Below are positions 11,801 to 23,800 of a DNA stretch of 64,000 nucleotides, one piece after another. Position 1 is the first letter of the stretch; each line of letters opens with the position of its first letter. The notes under the pieces are model-generated. The model saw only the letters and a program-made list of their open reading frames with translations, had not been told where the DNA came from and ran no database searches. The DNA comes from Diadema setosum (lineage: Eukaryota > Echinodermata > Echinoidea > Diadematoida > Diadematidae), in assembly GCF_964275005.1 (NCBI RefSeq), contig NC_092690.1, positions 6,603,836 to 6,667,835 of the forward strand, read 5' to 3'. A program made the position numbers and the translations under genes.

Positions 11801-14800
11801 GACGGGTTTGAGTCCTGTGGTTCTTGTTTTCCAACATGTTTGTTAAATTAAAGATCAGCAGTTGCGATCTTACAGATTTCATTTGTAGAGGGAGACGCAT
11901 TGAAGAAAATTCACACCTCGGGTGTCTTTCTTGTTGACAAGCACCATTAATTTTTCATATATCGATCTTCATCATTATACAACACCTTTTTAGAATGTAG
12001 CTATCCGATTGGTTGATTGCCCATCACGTGACAATTAGTGAAACGTTCCATTGCATGCTCTGGCTGTCAGCCGTGCAGTTTTGTTTGAGTAAAATGTTCC
12101 ATTGCACGCGCTCCAATGTCACAATAAACATGTGCCGCGCGCACTCAACAATTACAAGTGCGCTTACAAGCGCGTACTTTTGTCACTCATTTTTGTAAAC
12201 AACTTCCTTTTGCATACGTACGTACACGGTGACTGCGACTGTGAGGCTACTCATTCATCATTCACGGAAAATGGTTGCCATTTCTGTGCTAAATTCAAGA
12301 ATCTGTGAGTACCAAATCTGTTGACGTTCAAGATGTTGTATAAAACAAATAGTGTTTGGTCTTTACTCGTGCAGTTGGAACCAGATTTCGCACTAGGTGA
12401 AAGATGAGACGCACTATTCAATTCGGCTTCGCCTCGTTGAATAGAGCGCCCCTATCTTTCACCTCGTGCGAAATCTTGTACCATCGCACTCGTGACCATT
12501 CACTATTTGTACACTATCAAATTGCTTTCCCAATAGGTCATTGTCCTCATGGTAGGCACCAACAACCATGGCCACACAGCGGAAGAAGTCACCAAAGGAA
12601 TCGAGGCAGTCGCTCAACTCATCGTCACCAAACAGCCCCAGGCTCATGTTATTGTACTGGTATGTACCCTATGACGATGGTGATGACGATGGTGATGAGG
12701 ATGGTGATGATAATAATGATAATAGTAATAATAGTATTAATAATAATATTAACATTAATAATGATAATAATAATAATAATAATAATAATAGTAATAATAA
12801 TAATATTAACATTAATAATAATAACAATAATAGTAATAATAATAATAATAGTGATAATAATGATAATAGTAATAATAATAATACTATTAACATTAATAAT
12901 AATAACAATAATAATAATAATAATAATGGTGATGATGAAAATAATGCAGTCTTCTTTATGCCAGGGTAGTCTCTTGTAGTGTTACCACTGTTCTACCAGA
13001 GGGCTCTGCCGTAATCATTTTTACCCTAGCTTTGCCAGGTACCCATGTATACACCACTGGGTCGAGAGGGACATGGTGGGTAAAAACATCTTGTCCAAGG
13101 ACGTGAGCGCTGGACATGATTCGTATTCTGGTCATACAATTAGAAGTCAGTATTTTTCACTATGCCACAGTGCAACCTGGCTTTCATTGACCATTATAAG
13201 GGGTCACATGTTTGTTGTGTAATAATATATTATCTCATGGCACCAAACAAGGTAACAAGATAGAACAAGAGCAACAAACAAACACAAATGTGGACTATGA
13301 GACCATTTGTGACCCTGCACCTCAAAACAAACAAAAAGTCGCCCGACATGAATTTTTAGTTAAGACCATATTCTGAAAGAGCAGACTTTATAGCTTTAAA
13401 ATGATGTATAACTCAAATCAAATGGACTCTCCTAACCTATCTAAATATTGGAAAGAAAGCACAAACTCAGGAAAAGTGTGAACTGAGAAAAGAGGCTCTG
13501 AAGTACAGTGCCTATTCAAGCGCTTAATCTTTACCAAACCGTGCTGGCTGTGCGATGAATGGGACAAAAAACTGAAAGTAAACCACCAGAGTAACAACAT
13601 GAAGGGATTATCAGATTAAACTGAAATTAAGCATGCCTCATTAACACATTCTGTCCATAGTTAATGCCAACTTTCAAAGCAGTAGCACTATCCTTTCAAA
13701 AGTTATTAGAGCTGAAAGTGAAGAGTGTGGACAAGGTTTTTCAGAAATGAAAAAGGGATTCTAATTAGACACACCTAATCACACTATTCTACCAAAAATG
13801 TTCGAGATAAACTGCTAAAAAAAACACACTTTCCTGCCCGTTTTATGATACCAAATTTTAGCTTAATGTAAAAGAAGACCTGCTCTTTCAGAAAATATGA
13901 AAAAGTCAAGTTCGGCTAGGTTGACCCATTTCACTTATTTTCAGTCCTCACGCAAAATCAGTGTGTGCGACTTTATGTTCGTTTTGAGGTGCAAGGTCAC
14001 ATTTAGCGTTAGACTTTGGAGGGGAAATTTTGACCACATTCAAACAGTACTCGACCATATATGCCATTGTTTAATTATGCCCAAAGTTACAAGACGGTTG
14101 CAAAGTTGTTGTGTATACCACGACCATGAAAATGTGGTGTTCGTATTTTGTAAAGTGTGACGGTGTATTATAGAGGCACTGTTATGCATTCTCCCCAATA
14201 AATTATGCTGTCAGCATAAGAGGGCTTGAGTGATGCATACCTTTCGAAGGAAATATCTAAAATAAAGGGGAAGTCACTTTATGAGTGACGGAAGAATGGG
14301 AATATTAAAGATAAGATCTTGACAAGATGCATTAGAATTCAGTGCAAGCAAAACTGTCGTTACATTTATACAGCCAGCTGTTGGAAGTAAAGCTCTTATC
14401 ACAACTTGCCTTGCACCTATAAATATTGGCAATGTAAGCAGGAGTTTGCTTTTATGCATACCACGCTGAAAATCCAAACTAGTTGCACATCGTATCAGTG
14501 TTTTTTTGTTCTTTCTTTCTTTCTTTTGTCATTCAGCCTCTCATATCATAATTTTTTCTCACATGTTCTATGCTGCCATGTTTGAAAGCATGAAGCGTTC
14601 TCGTGAAGTTGTATATTTACCTGCCTTCCAGTTAGAATCCTGTGTCTGGTACAAAGTTTAGTTCTCCTTTGTTGTGTTCTCCTGTGTTCATCATACAGGG
14701 CATTCCCCCCAGGGGCCAGAAGCCAAACAAGCTGCGGGAAAAGATGGTCGCAATCAACGACGCACTCAGGGTCTCCCTACCGAAGCTGGGAAGGGTGGAG

Positions 14801-14950
14801 TTCCTAGACAGCACCAAAGAGTTTGTCCACTCCGACGGCCTCATTGACCCGTCCGACATGTATGACTTTCTGCACCTTACCAACAAGGGCTACCGCAAGC
14901 TGTGTGAGCCGTTGTTCGTCCGTCTAGGGGAGCTTCTACAAAAGGATTGA
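8889..14950 (+). CDS. PAFAH1B2: platelet-activating factor acetylhydrolase 1B catalytic alpha subunit
   Basis: Complete four-exon gene: 8889-8960, 10537-10743, 12537-12659 and 14699-14950 (stop TGA). All introns are GT-AG and phase 0, giving 217 aa; vertebrate alpha1/alpha2 subunits are about 230 aa. It is an SGNH-fold serine esterase that removes the acetyl group from PAF and, in vertebrates, binds LIS1 in the cytosol. Visible blocks are EDVQGDGRWMS near residue 20, DVLFVGDSL with nucleophile Ser45, NFGIGGD, GTNNHGHTAEEV (residues 100-111), and DMYDFLHLTNKGY carrying Asp190 and His193. The start matches the usual N-terminus, with the first exon encoding 24 residues beginning MNPPPADVAS. It is probably the single invertebrate co-orthologue of PAFAH1B2 and PAFAH1B3, so the symbol is approximate. 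All catalytic residues are present and no break is seen. Introns 2 and 3 carry inverted copies of one repeat. Confidence 0.96.
9054..9201. repeat. foldback element in PAFAH1B intron 1
   Basis: An almost perfect inverted repeat: arms 9054-9129 and 9130-9201 meet at the palindrome gggacatacatgtccc. It contains gtgggcttctta and its complement taagaagccca. It would form a long hairpin in the pre-mRNA. Confidence 0.8.
10811..11473 (+). mobile_element. TGTGACC-ended non-autonomous DNA element, copy A (intron 2)
   Basis: The 663-bp copy begins TGTGACCGTGCATCACG and ends GATGCAGGGTCACA, giving terminal inverted repeats. It is matched along its whole length by an inverted copy at 13308-14001. Shared words include acaaacaaaaagtcgc, gattaagcgctttaat versus its complement, and aacacattctgtcc. 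No coding capacity is seen. The superfamily is unknown. Confidence 0.8.
11640..11705. repeat. TTG microsatellite and G homopolymer
   Basis: A short (TTG)n tract is followed by T and then a G run of about 26 nt (11678-11705), interrupted only at its ends. Such runs are prone to assembly-length error. Confidence 0.9.
12377..12483. repeat. foldback element just upstream of PAFAH1B exon 3
   Basis: Arms ggaaccagatttcgcac / gtgcgaaatcttgtacc and tgaaagatgagacgc / gcgcccctatctttca form an imperfect hairpin of about 107 bp. The centre reads ttcggcttcgcctcg. It ends 54 bp before exon 3. Confidence 0.7.
12665..12950. repeat. AAT/GAT trinucleotide microsatellite
   Basis: A long run of taa, gat, agt and att triplets follows directly after the intron 3 donor. 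Apparent long open frames rich in Asn, Ile or Leu across it are artefacts of the triplet. It adjoins the 3' end of a SINE on the minus strand and may have grown from that element's tail. Confidence 0.95.
12961..13174 (-). mobile_element. tRNA-derived SINE, copy 1
   Basis: This copy is homologous to 34495-34706. Shared parts on the plus strand are gccaggtacccat, gtcgagagggacatggt, aaacatcttgtccaagga, gaagtc and tatgccacag. Read on the minus strand, the 5' part is a degenerate tRNA-like head and the 3' end abuts a (TTA)n-type microsatellite. This copy is more diverged than copy 2, and its B-box region is weak. Confidence 0.7.
13308..14001 (-). mobile_element. TGTGACC-ended non-autonomous DNA element, copy B (intron 3)
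   Basis: This 694-bp copy is inverted relative to 10811-11473. It starts TGTGACCCTGCACCTC and ends GAGGTGCAAGGTCACA, with subterminal acaaacaaaaagtcgc / gcgactttatgttcgt, so the terminal inverted repeats are about 34 bp. It is non-coding. With copy A it flanks exon 3. Confidence 0.8.
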
Positions 14951-17900
14951 AGGGTTGGCTGGCCGACGACCAGCCCCGAAAGAAGAAATCATGACTCTGA
15001 TTGGTGTTGAGCTTGACACAGGCGCAGCTTAGCTTTCTCTAGCGTGTAATGTAGCCACGTGTGACTGTTCTTGTGTCGCTGTCGCGAGACGCCACGTTCA
15101 AGACCTAAACATTCCAGTACCACAATAACCTCTCTCCCTGTATTGTGTGTGCTTGTGCTTCAGCCATGGTCAGTGGATTCTGATGGTCAAGTCAAGGTAG
15201 AGTGACCACAATACTTTATCATCTCCCTTTCAACAGACAGCATATATTGTTAGAAGCACTGATAGATTTCAGTCTCTCTGTGATAGCAAGACTCGTATGA
15301 GAGGGACTTATCAGTCAAAAAGTACACAAGTCGTGTAGTGTGATATTCAATGCAATTAGTATACATGTAGCTTTCCTTGTTGTAGTTAGCATGTGTGTGT
15401 AAAGGGTCATTAGCAGCAAACGCTATATGGGATTTCTCAGATATGGAGGTGTTTAAAGTGAGCTGTGTTTTGAAATTTGTGGCATTGAAGTCATCAATGT
15501 GTATGTAAATGTATTCCATTCCAATGTACTCAAGATTTTTTTGTATTGAATAATCTTAGAGTGTTGAAATAACTTGCAAAATGCAATATCATTCCATGGC
15601 TTTGGAAAGTGTTGAATGTCAAAAATAGCAAAGTGACATATTTTCCCTTTTCTCGAGGTACACTGTACATGTACTTTAATAGATAGAGATACCTTTGAAA
15701 GAATAATACACTGTATGTAAAAATGCCAAAACACTTTAATATGGAATAATGTCCCTTTCCCTTTCCTTGCAAGATCCAATGTGCTTGTGTGCAACCAAGA
15801 CACAGTTTTATGTCAAGTGAAAGGCAAAAAATTAACTTTGTAAATCTTTCATATCACTCAGAATGTTCAAACCTGTTATATGCACCTTCATAGATTGAGA
15901 TCACAGACACCTCCTTGATATTGCGAGGAATGACTTTTGTTTGGATGTCGTGCATTTCCCTGTGGTCTGTGAGAAACTCAAGGATGTCAAATTGTCAATT
16001 TGTAGTTGTCACAAAAATCACTTTAGATAGCTATTTGTAACACAATTATTGTGTGTACAGTATGAATACTATTATGTAGCAGCTGCTACTGCTCATACAG
16101 TGTATTATTGTATAGTATTCATCATGCTCATGTCATGCATCACATGTACAGTATGTTAGTCTTGATGTCACTCATAGTATGTTTGTGTATTATGTGTACA
16201 GTTGTAGGAACATGTGCTTAAGGTTTATTATGTAACAAGTGTTTTAGAGCATGGTGAGCCACAAGTCTGTGAAATTATCTTTATTTATCTGCAAAACCTT
16301 GAATTATGGTGGTAAAATCACCGCTGCTTACTTTGTGAATGTGTGAAAGGCTTAAAAAGGGATCAAAAGCTATTGATTGTGATTGCCAGAGTGTATCTGC
16401 TGTAGTCTTGTAGAAATGTTTATGCAGCAGTCAATATCAACCCAGTTAATTACAGCATGATTATGATACTGTATATTTTTGTCATATTGTTTGTCATTTT
16501 GAAAGCTGGTAAGTCACCATTGCAAACATGTACACCTGACCTCAAGAATCATGAATGCTTGCTTGTACACTGTATGTCTAATTTTAGGTTTTTTTTTGTG
16601 CTGGTACGGTGTACTCCCTTCAAGTTTAAGGGATGATCTCTTGGAAATTCACAGACTTCTGATCTATTTTTATTTCTGAACTTTGTAGCACTTACTGATA
16701 AGCAGAGACATTGCATCTACCTTGCCAAAGTAATCTTTATAATGTGATGTTTCTGTCACAATACATTATAATGTATTCCTATGTCTTTGTTGCTAAGATT
16801 GTTATATTTTTGCTTTTCTTTTCTCGTGTTATGTTGAATGAGGATTTGTTTTTTAATAACCGAGTGCTCACAGGGAGTGGGTATAAGCTGTAGGAAAAAA
16901 AAAAAACTATGTGGAATTGACAGAAATATCTCAGAGCAGTGGATTAGATGAATGATTTCTTTCATTTTTTTTTTTTTTTTATGTTACCATGTTGTTATGC
17001 TATGTTAACATCATGTTTATGGTTGCCACAGTAGTCACATTTCAGGCCACTGTAGACAAAACAGGATGGACGTATTACGAGGGGACGGGATGGACAAATG
17101 TGACATGTTGTGATTGCTGTTGATGCTATGTTAGGTTTTAAACTGTCCAAAAAAATTAATGACCAGACACTGTTAGAACGGCATCTGAAAGCTACATGTT
17201 CACAGGAGCAAGGATACACTCGTGACAAACACTGGAAGATGCAAGGTGAAAAAAAAAAAGGGAAAAAAAAGGACATCCTCCTTCCTACAGTGTACTGTGT
17301 TTGGGGCAAACCAGGCTGCCAAGGCCGCCGGGAACATGGTGTAAATGTAGCATTATGGAGTTTATTGCTATTCCATTGTCTTTGTTGAATGGTACTCCAT
17401 ATTAGTCTTACTGTATGTTCAGGTATATTGGATGCTCTTCTTTCCCAATTAGTTTATTTTTATGCACTGTGGATATGAAATGGGTTTGTGCTCATGTTTG
17501 CAGAGAAGGTTGTGTATATTTAATTATTTGTTAAAAACAGCTATGATTTAATGTTTACATCACAAACCGATCTTGCAAAGCTGCAGTTAGGTCATTTTGC
17601 AAATCGTGAAATGAATGATAGGAATCAGGATGTGCTTATTTTATCACACTAAAAATGAAAGAAAACAAAAACAAGAACAGGAGTCATGAATTCTTTATAG
17701 TTATGCAGGGGAAGCAAATTCAGGTCATCTGAATCTTTTAATCTTTGTAGCATCTCATGTGTCAATTTGATCATTTATTGGTGAAGAGTGAGTATTCATA
17801 CAATTTAGAATAAATGTTTTCCCAAGTTATGGAGAATGGTATTTGTGTATTTCAAGCATCATGTAATAACCACATTTTCAGTCATTATCCCTATTTTAAC

Positions 17901-18089
17901 AGTGTGAGTGTTAAAGTGTGCTCATTGATGGTTCCTTCTCCTTCACTTGGGGATCAAAATATCAAAGATTTGAAGTTCTGTCTTCGCTCAGTTGCAAGTC
18001 CAAATATGAAACAAAATGTGTGTCCCTATCTTGCTTTATGTCCTTATACTCCGTACATGTACATGTAGGTGAAATCATACTATAATTTG
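14951..18089 (+). other. probable 3' UTR of PAFAH1B and downstream spacer
   Basis: About 3 kb downstream of the stop without another gene: AT-rich, few repeats, frequent tgtaca and tttgta words, as in long animal 3' UTRs. AATAAA at about 17811 is one candidate polyadenylation signal. The true transcript end cannot be set from sequence alone. Confidence 0.35.
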
Positions 18090-18503
18090 AGCAACGTTTG
18101 TCTGTTTGTTCCTCTACTCCTCCCAGGTCCTTGGTCCGATCTCCATCAAACTTAGTGGGTGGATGCATGTTGACCGCGAAATTGCCCTTGAGGGGTTCAT
18201 TTTTGAAAAGGTCAAGGTCACTGGGGTCAAAGGTCAAATAACTAATCTTTGTCAGCTGCAATAATCAAACACCCGATAGAGGGTGCTATGTAGGCGTACT
18301 TATATGGGGATTCCCCCAGAAATATAATCAGACACCCGATAGAGGGCGCTATGTAGGCCTACTTATACGGGGATTCCCAGGTGTACGCCTACTTATGCTT
18401 CCAGCAAATTTGGCCAAGATCGGACCAAGGAGTAGCGCAAAACAGTTATTTGAACTCCGTTGACCCAGTGACCATGACCATTTCTGGGGGAATCCCCATA
18501 AAG
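18090..18503. repeat. foldback element with an internal tandem duplication
   Basis: The left part (ccttggtccgatct near 18127, ggtcactggggtcaaagg near 18211) returns inverted on the right (agatcggaccaagg near 18418, gttgacccagtgacc near 18459). Between them a unit of about 60 bp, containing acacccgatagagggygc and tggggattccc, is repeated in tandem (18259-18317 and 18320-18380). Inverted ggaatcccc follows at 18488. Confidence 0.75.
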
Positions 18504-19167
18504 GATTTCTGGCACTCCACGGGTACATTGGCTAGTACTGTATAAAGCAAGATGCATCAAGTTCAGTATAGCATTACTGATCCTATGTAGCTTAAACAGT
18601 CTGTATGGATTGTATCTACAGTATATGCCCACATTTTGTGTGAGCCAGAATGCTTGCAGCATATCACCTTTAACACTGTTTGTGTTTTGTTTGATACTTT
18701 TATCGAAACATATGCTTCTCTTTTGTTATTTTGATGATTTAATGTTTTAAACAAATAGCAGTTATGTTTGAGGATACATGGACCTGAGATGGATGTATAC
18801 GTGTGTATATAAGTGATTGAAAGATATATTTTGGAGGTGAATTATTGCTCCTAGAAGACCCTCAGTAAGCTGACCAGTTGAATGTTTCCTTCTGCAGGTA
18901 CAATGTACCTAGCCTTTTGTCAAGGCCCTCTCGCTGTATGGTGAAGAGAGCCCAGCTGAGTGGGGATGCGCGAGGGCCTTTTGAGATCTGCTTCGCATCC
19001 CTTTGTTTGCCCTTTGAATTACCGACTTTTGCTCCCCAATTTCAGGAGCAAAGTCAACCGATCAGGTCATCCACTGGTGGTCAGTGATGCATGGGAACCT
19101 GTAGGTCTGACAACACCAAGACGGAGGATGCAGGGAGCTCGCCATTCCATTTCCAAAAGGCTACAAG

Positions 19168-19385
19168 GTACTGTACGAGCTGAAATTTTCGCGGTGGTTT
19201 TATTTTCGCGAATTTCGCGAATCGCCTTTGAACCGCGAAAATAACAACACGCGAAAATAACAACGTGCGAATAGGATAAGTACAGTTAGACCTCGCAACC
19301 GCGAAATTAAACAACACGTGAAAATGTCCTCCTAGTAGCAATTCGCGAAAATATCTGTACGCGAAAATTTCAGCTCGTACAGTAC
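19168..19385. mobile_element. MITE with 26-bp perfect terminal inverted repeats
   Basis: It starts GTACTGTACGAGCTGAAA and ends with the exact reverse complement, TTTCAGCTCGTACAGTAC. The interior is rich in TTCGCGAA and CGCGAAAATAACAAC words. It is non-coding. A more decayed relative lies at 52255-52450. Confidence 0.85.
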
Positions 19386-20248
19386 AATGTACCTTTCTCG
19401 GGTACATTTTGGTGTGTCATTTTATTGACACTTTGTGTACAGGTATTAGTTAAAATTTGTTTTTCATATAAATTGTTATTATTTTGCTGAAACAGAGTAA
19501 TTATGCTGATTTGGTATATCCTACATCTCTTCTTTTTTTTTTTTGTTATCTGTTTTTATTACTATTCTTATTGTGTGTTGTTGTTTTTTGTTGTTGCATG
19601 TCCCATCTTTGGTACTTGCATGTATTTTGGAATGTTTTCCGTTCTTGATATTGGAATGTACATGATTGAAGTACAATGTATGTTACTCCAGCATTCCTAC
19701 AAATTGTACATGTATTATACTCTACCTTAGCTAAGCCAGACATTTGCTGTCTTTCTTTCCATGGAATTTTTTTTTTTCCAGTGTGTATCTTCAGAGATTA
19801 CAATTCAGAACTTGCCTTACAGATATGAGTCTTATGATATTTACTGTAGATTTTGTTGACAGTACTATTATCTGGTTTTCTTAAGAACACATGTTTCTTT
19901 CACTGTAGAATAATTTCTGAGTAACATGCTCCCTTACTCTGCACAGCATGATTACAGGTCACAGACTGTGTAAAAATTGATGTCGTTTGAAAAATGAGCT
20001 GATTGTTTATACATTGTATTGTATACTTGTTTGTCACATCGTGTCTCTATCACTTGTTTTCTGTATGTGAGGAAACAATTCAAAAGTCGAGCTCAAGTTT
20101 AACCCTTCCCTCTCAAAGTTAGATAGTATACCCATAAACTTACCACAAAACGTTTAGTGTGTCGATGGGCCATGGGTTAAATTCAAATTGAGAAAATGCA
20201 TCAGTTCATCCAGGTTTTTCCTCTTTGATGATTACACTTTGTTGTTGC

Positions 20249-20280
<32 letters not shown>

Positions 20281-21566
20281 CTTTTATTTCTGTGCTTGAG
20301 GAATTCAGTGGAAATATCTTTATGAGGATGGGCAGGTTCAATGCGAGGGCTTGGCCAAAACCGGAATAGGTGTACATGTATCATGCTCCGTTAAAAAAAA
20401 AAAAAAGAAGAAACAAAAGGAAAAAAGAGTAATCACACAAAAAAGTCATTAATATCAGTTTTTGACCTTTGTGCACGAAAGCTTACACCAATTGAGAATC
20501 TTACATTCACATTCTGTTTCTTCGCGCAGATTCAAAGCTGACTGTCTAGTCCCTTTACAATGCAAACCCGAGGCCCCTTTTGCCTGTGTGTGTGTGTGTG
20601 TTTTTTTTTTTTATTCCATAGACCTGCTGCATATCCGCTACTTCACAAACCCCAGACTTTGTAAACCTCTAGACCCAAATTTAACATTTTTTTTTCTTTT
20701 TAAAACGTTGACATTTTGTTTTGGTTTCATTGATTATCTATTTTCCATTTTGCCTTACGTAGTTTGATTTGAAGAAGCCTCTGTATGCGTTTTTGTTGGT
20801 TTGTTTTTCTTTACCATGAGCAAGTAAGGAACATTTACAGCACGAAAAGCGAAGTTGATGCGACTCCTTGCCATAAAAGCCTGAATCATTTTTTTGTTTA
20901 AATTTCATTCAGATCATGACGACTGAAGGCTGAATGTTTTATGGTGAGCCCCCCCCCCCCCCTTACGTTTTTTTTTTTCGGAATTTTTTGTTTTATTTGT
21001 TCCTTAATCTTGCCAAAGATATAACTTGATTTGTTGTGGTTCTTTAAAGATACCGCATTGAGCTTAAAAGATGACTGTTATTGTGTGTTCGGTTTTTGTT
21101 TGATGTTTCAACTCCTAAAGTGTTATCTCATCTTCTGTTTAGTACAGTTGAGTGATAGAGAAAAGTGGGTTCATTTTACCATTTTTTTTTTAATGTACTA
21201 TTGTGCATAGATTGTATTCGGAAAGTCCCCTACGAGGACTTCGTGCACATTGAAAATAATCTTGTCACTTTGTTTTAGAAATAAGATTAAATCTTGTGCC
21301 AAAGTTTGCTGAAAGAAAAAGCATGGTCACCTTTCTTAATCGTGCTCTATGTACACTTGATCAGAATTAATAAATTCATAAAATGCACTCAGACAATTTT
21401 AATCTGTTCCAGAGTTACCATCGCACGCAATATTAAAGAAAAATTATAAGCCATGCTGACAATAATTGTCTTTTTTGCCGGAAACCGTGAGCTTTTTCAA
21501 ATTGTGTAGATTACAGTGTACACGTATTAATGCTATTAAACCTCACAAAGCAATGTAAAAAGTGAC
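19386..21566. other. unassigned spacer
   Basis: No gene seen. It includes a (TTG)n microsatellite (20238-20279), poly-A/poly-T and TG tracts (20395-20412, 20588-20612) and a C run (20949-20963). Confidence 0.5.
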
Positions 21567-21719
21567 CCGGGGCCCGTTTCATAAAACTTGTCATCAGTGA
21601 CAAGTTGTCATAGATGTGACAAGCTACTGAAATCCTTTCATCTGATTGGCTGAGAGCAAATTTGTCATAGAAATTTGGCAGTTGTCACTGATGACACGTT
21701 TTATGAAACGGGCCCCCGG
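21567..21719. mobile_element. MITE of the GGGCCCGTTTYATAAA family, copy 1
   Basis: It begins CCGGGGCCCGTTTCATAA and ends TTATGAAACGGGCCCCC, with a second internal inversion (tgtcatcagtgacaa / ttgtcactgatgaca). Length is about 153 bp and it is non-coding. Related copies lie at 23801-23998 and 37894-38012. Confidence 0.85.
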
Positions 21720-22418
21720 TTGTAAAAGATGCTCAATCTGTAAATGGACTGTTGGTTGAGAAGTACCCGTACATGAAATACACAATGTAATTCTTTGTAG
21801 ATGGTGTACTGATGAGATGGAATTTCTAACAGGAATTTTTGCTATACAGGGACAAGCATCGCCTCTATACACGGTAGAACCTCACAGTTTCCTAACCATA
21901 GAATAGCTCTTGACGTTGCCAGATGTCTGCCTGGGGCAAATTATCTTGTGGTCGATTATGAATGTTTCTGCGCTCCTGTGTGTATCCAGTGTGCTTGATT
22001 TTAATTAATCACAATCTTCTGCTAGTATTCCCCGTACGACACACATGCCTGAGCCGATGGACCTTGTGTCGCGGTACAACAGAGTAACAGACAGCGTCAT
22101 GACCGTTGCTTAATCAGCACAAAGGGAACATTTACCCACCCCTCTCAAAACAAAAAGAATATGCGTATCATAGTTTACTCGATGTGAAGTGTGTCTGACG
22201 CCGTCTTTGTGAATGTACATAATTAGTGCAAGAAGGTGATGACAATAAATGTAATGATTATTGTGAGCTGCTGAAACCACACTATCTTATTATGATGTCA
22301 AAATAAAGTAATAACTCTGTAGAGCGTGTGTGTGTGTGTTGTGATTGAAAACTGAGGAATTGTTCACAACATTATACGTCCAAACATGTTGAGAATTCAC
22401 GTATTGGCTCCACGAAGA

Positions 22419-22643
22419 AATGAAGAAATAAAATGGTAATGCATTTTTGGCCAATAAAGAATGAGTTTATTCGACTCGATTTTTCAGCGGCCTCCGCCTT
22501 CTTCAGGATTCTTGACAATGACGGCTTTGTTTTGATACCGTCATTGTCAAGAGTCCTGAAGAAGGCGGAGGCCGCTGAAAATTTGAGTCGAATAAACTCA
22601 TTCTTTATTGGCCAAACATGCATTACCAATTTATTTCTTCATT
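22419..22643. repeat. 225-bp near-perfect palindrome, retroelement-end like
   Basis: Two arms of about 105 bp face each other around the inverted pair acaatgacgg / ccgtcattgt. Each arm has the phrase CTGAAGAAGGCGGAGGCC, then GCTGAAAAtt, then a sequence around gaataaactcattc. Comparable phrases are known near the ends of Penelope-like retroelements, so this may be two such ends head to head. That link is inference; no enzyme frame is seen here. Confidence 0.6.
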
Positions 22644-22663
22644 ATAATATACACATATATATG

Positions 22664-22721
<58 letters not shown>

Positions 22722-22968
22722 TATATATTATAGTGTGTGTGTGTGACGGAAGAATGACTTGCAGACGTTGCAGTAATGTTCACTATGGCCTTTATTTCCC
22801 AAGCTTTCGACTGTGTAACCAGCCTTTTTCAAGGGCTTGATGAGACATAAACATAAAAGCAAAATAGCAGCCAATTTGCATGCATTTGAATAGAAATAGA
22901 AATAATAAGAAGCCAATCAAACGGAATATAAACAGCAACAAGACATTCACACCAATTTCAATACAATT
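22644..22968. repeat. TA microsatellite and second retroelement-end-like segment
   Basis: 22668-22712 is (TA)n, followed by TG repeats. At about 22797-22840 the minus strand reads CTTGAAAAAGGCTGG, then CAGTCGAAAGCTTGG, then aaataaaggcc. This is a phrase of the same style as in the preceding palindrome. No coding frame is seen. Confidence 0.4.
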
Positions 22969-23216
22969 ACATACAATGTGAAAGAGCAGATTTGACTAAC
23001 CCATATGATATAACGGATCATGACTTCTTGTCGGGAACATCTACCAATCGTTTATTTCGGGAGGCTATAAGTCCCTCGACTTCGTCTCGGGACTTATAAC
23101 CTCCCTCAAAAGCATTTCAATCGGGTGGAACATTCGGTATGGTCCCTCCCCGCCAGTCATCAGCTATTATAATGTATTATATGGGTAAGTCAAATCTGCT
23201 TTATCACATTGTATGG
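22969..23216. repeat. foldback element with hairpin core
   Basis: The outer arms are gagcagatttgactaaccc and its complement gggtaagtcaaatctgc. The core 23059-23107 is gggaggctataagtccc / gggacttataacctccc around cgacttcgtctcg. The CGAAGACGAG-type loop recurs in the element at 29538-29699. Confidence 0.75.
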
Positions 23217-23585
23217 AATAGGCAAATTTATCCTATCGATTGTGTGAAAACTATGATCGTTCAATCGTTTGGTATCGTTTGTCATTAGTTACGTGAAAAA
23301 TGTTTTCCCATGGGAGAACATTACAAAAATGAACATAACCAATGTGCCTCCATCACATGACTGTGTTAGCCAATCACTAACCGGTATTGACTAACCCAAT
23401 TAATATTATACAACATTCTAATCTATTATACAAATAGTGCATGATCTATCATGCACGATGCACTAAGCTGGCGAGTGATCGTTTTGTTTCACCGAGACCG
23501 CAGGCCGAGGTGAAATAGATCTGCTCGAGGGATCATAGTATTTGGAGCCAAAAGATCGGAATTCTACGTTACTACTATTCTATGA

Positions 23586-23721
23586 ACGGGTTACGCCATT
23601 TCCTGACCCACTTCATCTGACACACTCTTTCTGACACACTTTTTTTGCCATTCATTTTGTACACGGGGCAGTTTTCATGAGACGGCCTCTGTTATTGGCT
23701 ACTGTGCTAATGAATATTCAA
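23586..23721 (+). repeat. 136-bp inverted repeat, left copy
   Basis: It runs from ACGGGTTACGCCATTTCC to CTAATGAATATTCAA. The same 136 bp lies inverted at 26620-26755 with only two substitutions visible. It could be one end of a roughly 3.2-kb element or one of two separate insertions. Confidence 0.9.
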
Positions 23722-23800
23722 CAGCCTTACGATTTTTTTTTTCATAATGAGTCACTCGGTCTGATGCTATTGACTTACGCGTGGTATCGTGATAGATCTC

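Noticed and set aside
12568-12979. Asn/Ile/Leu-rich open frames
   Set aside because: They are translations of the AAT/GAT microsatellite. Only 12537-12659 is a real exon.
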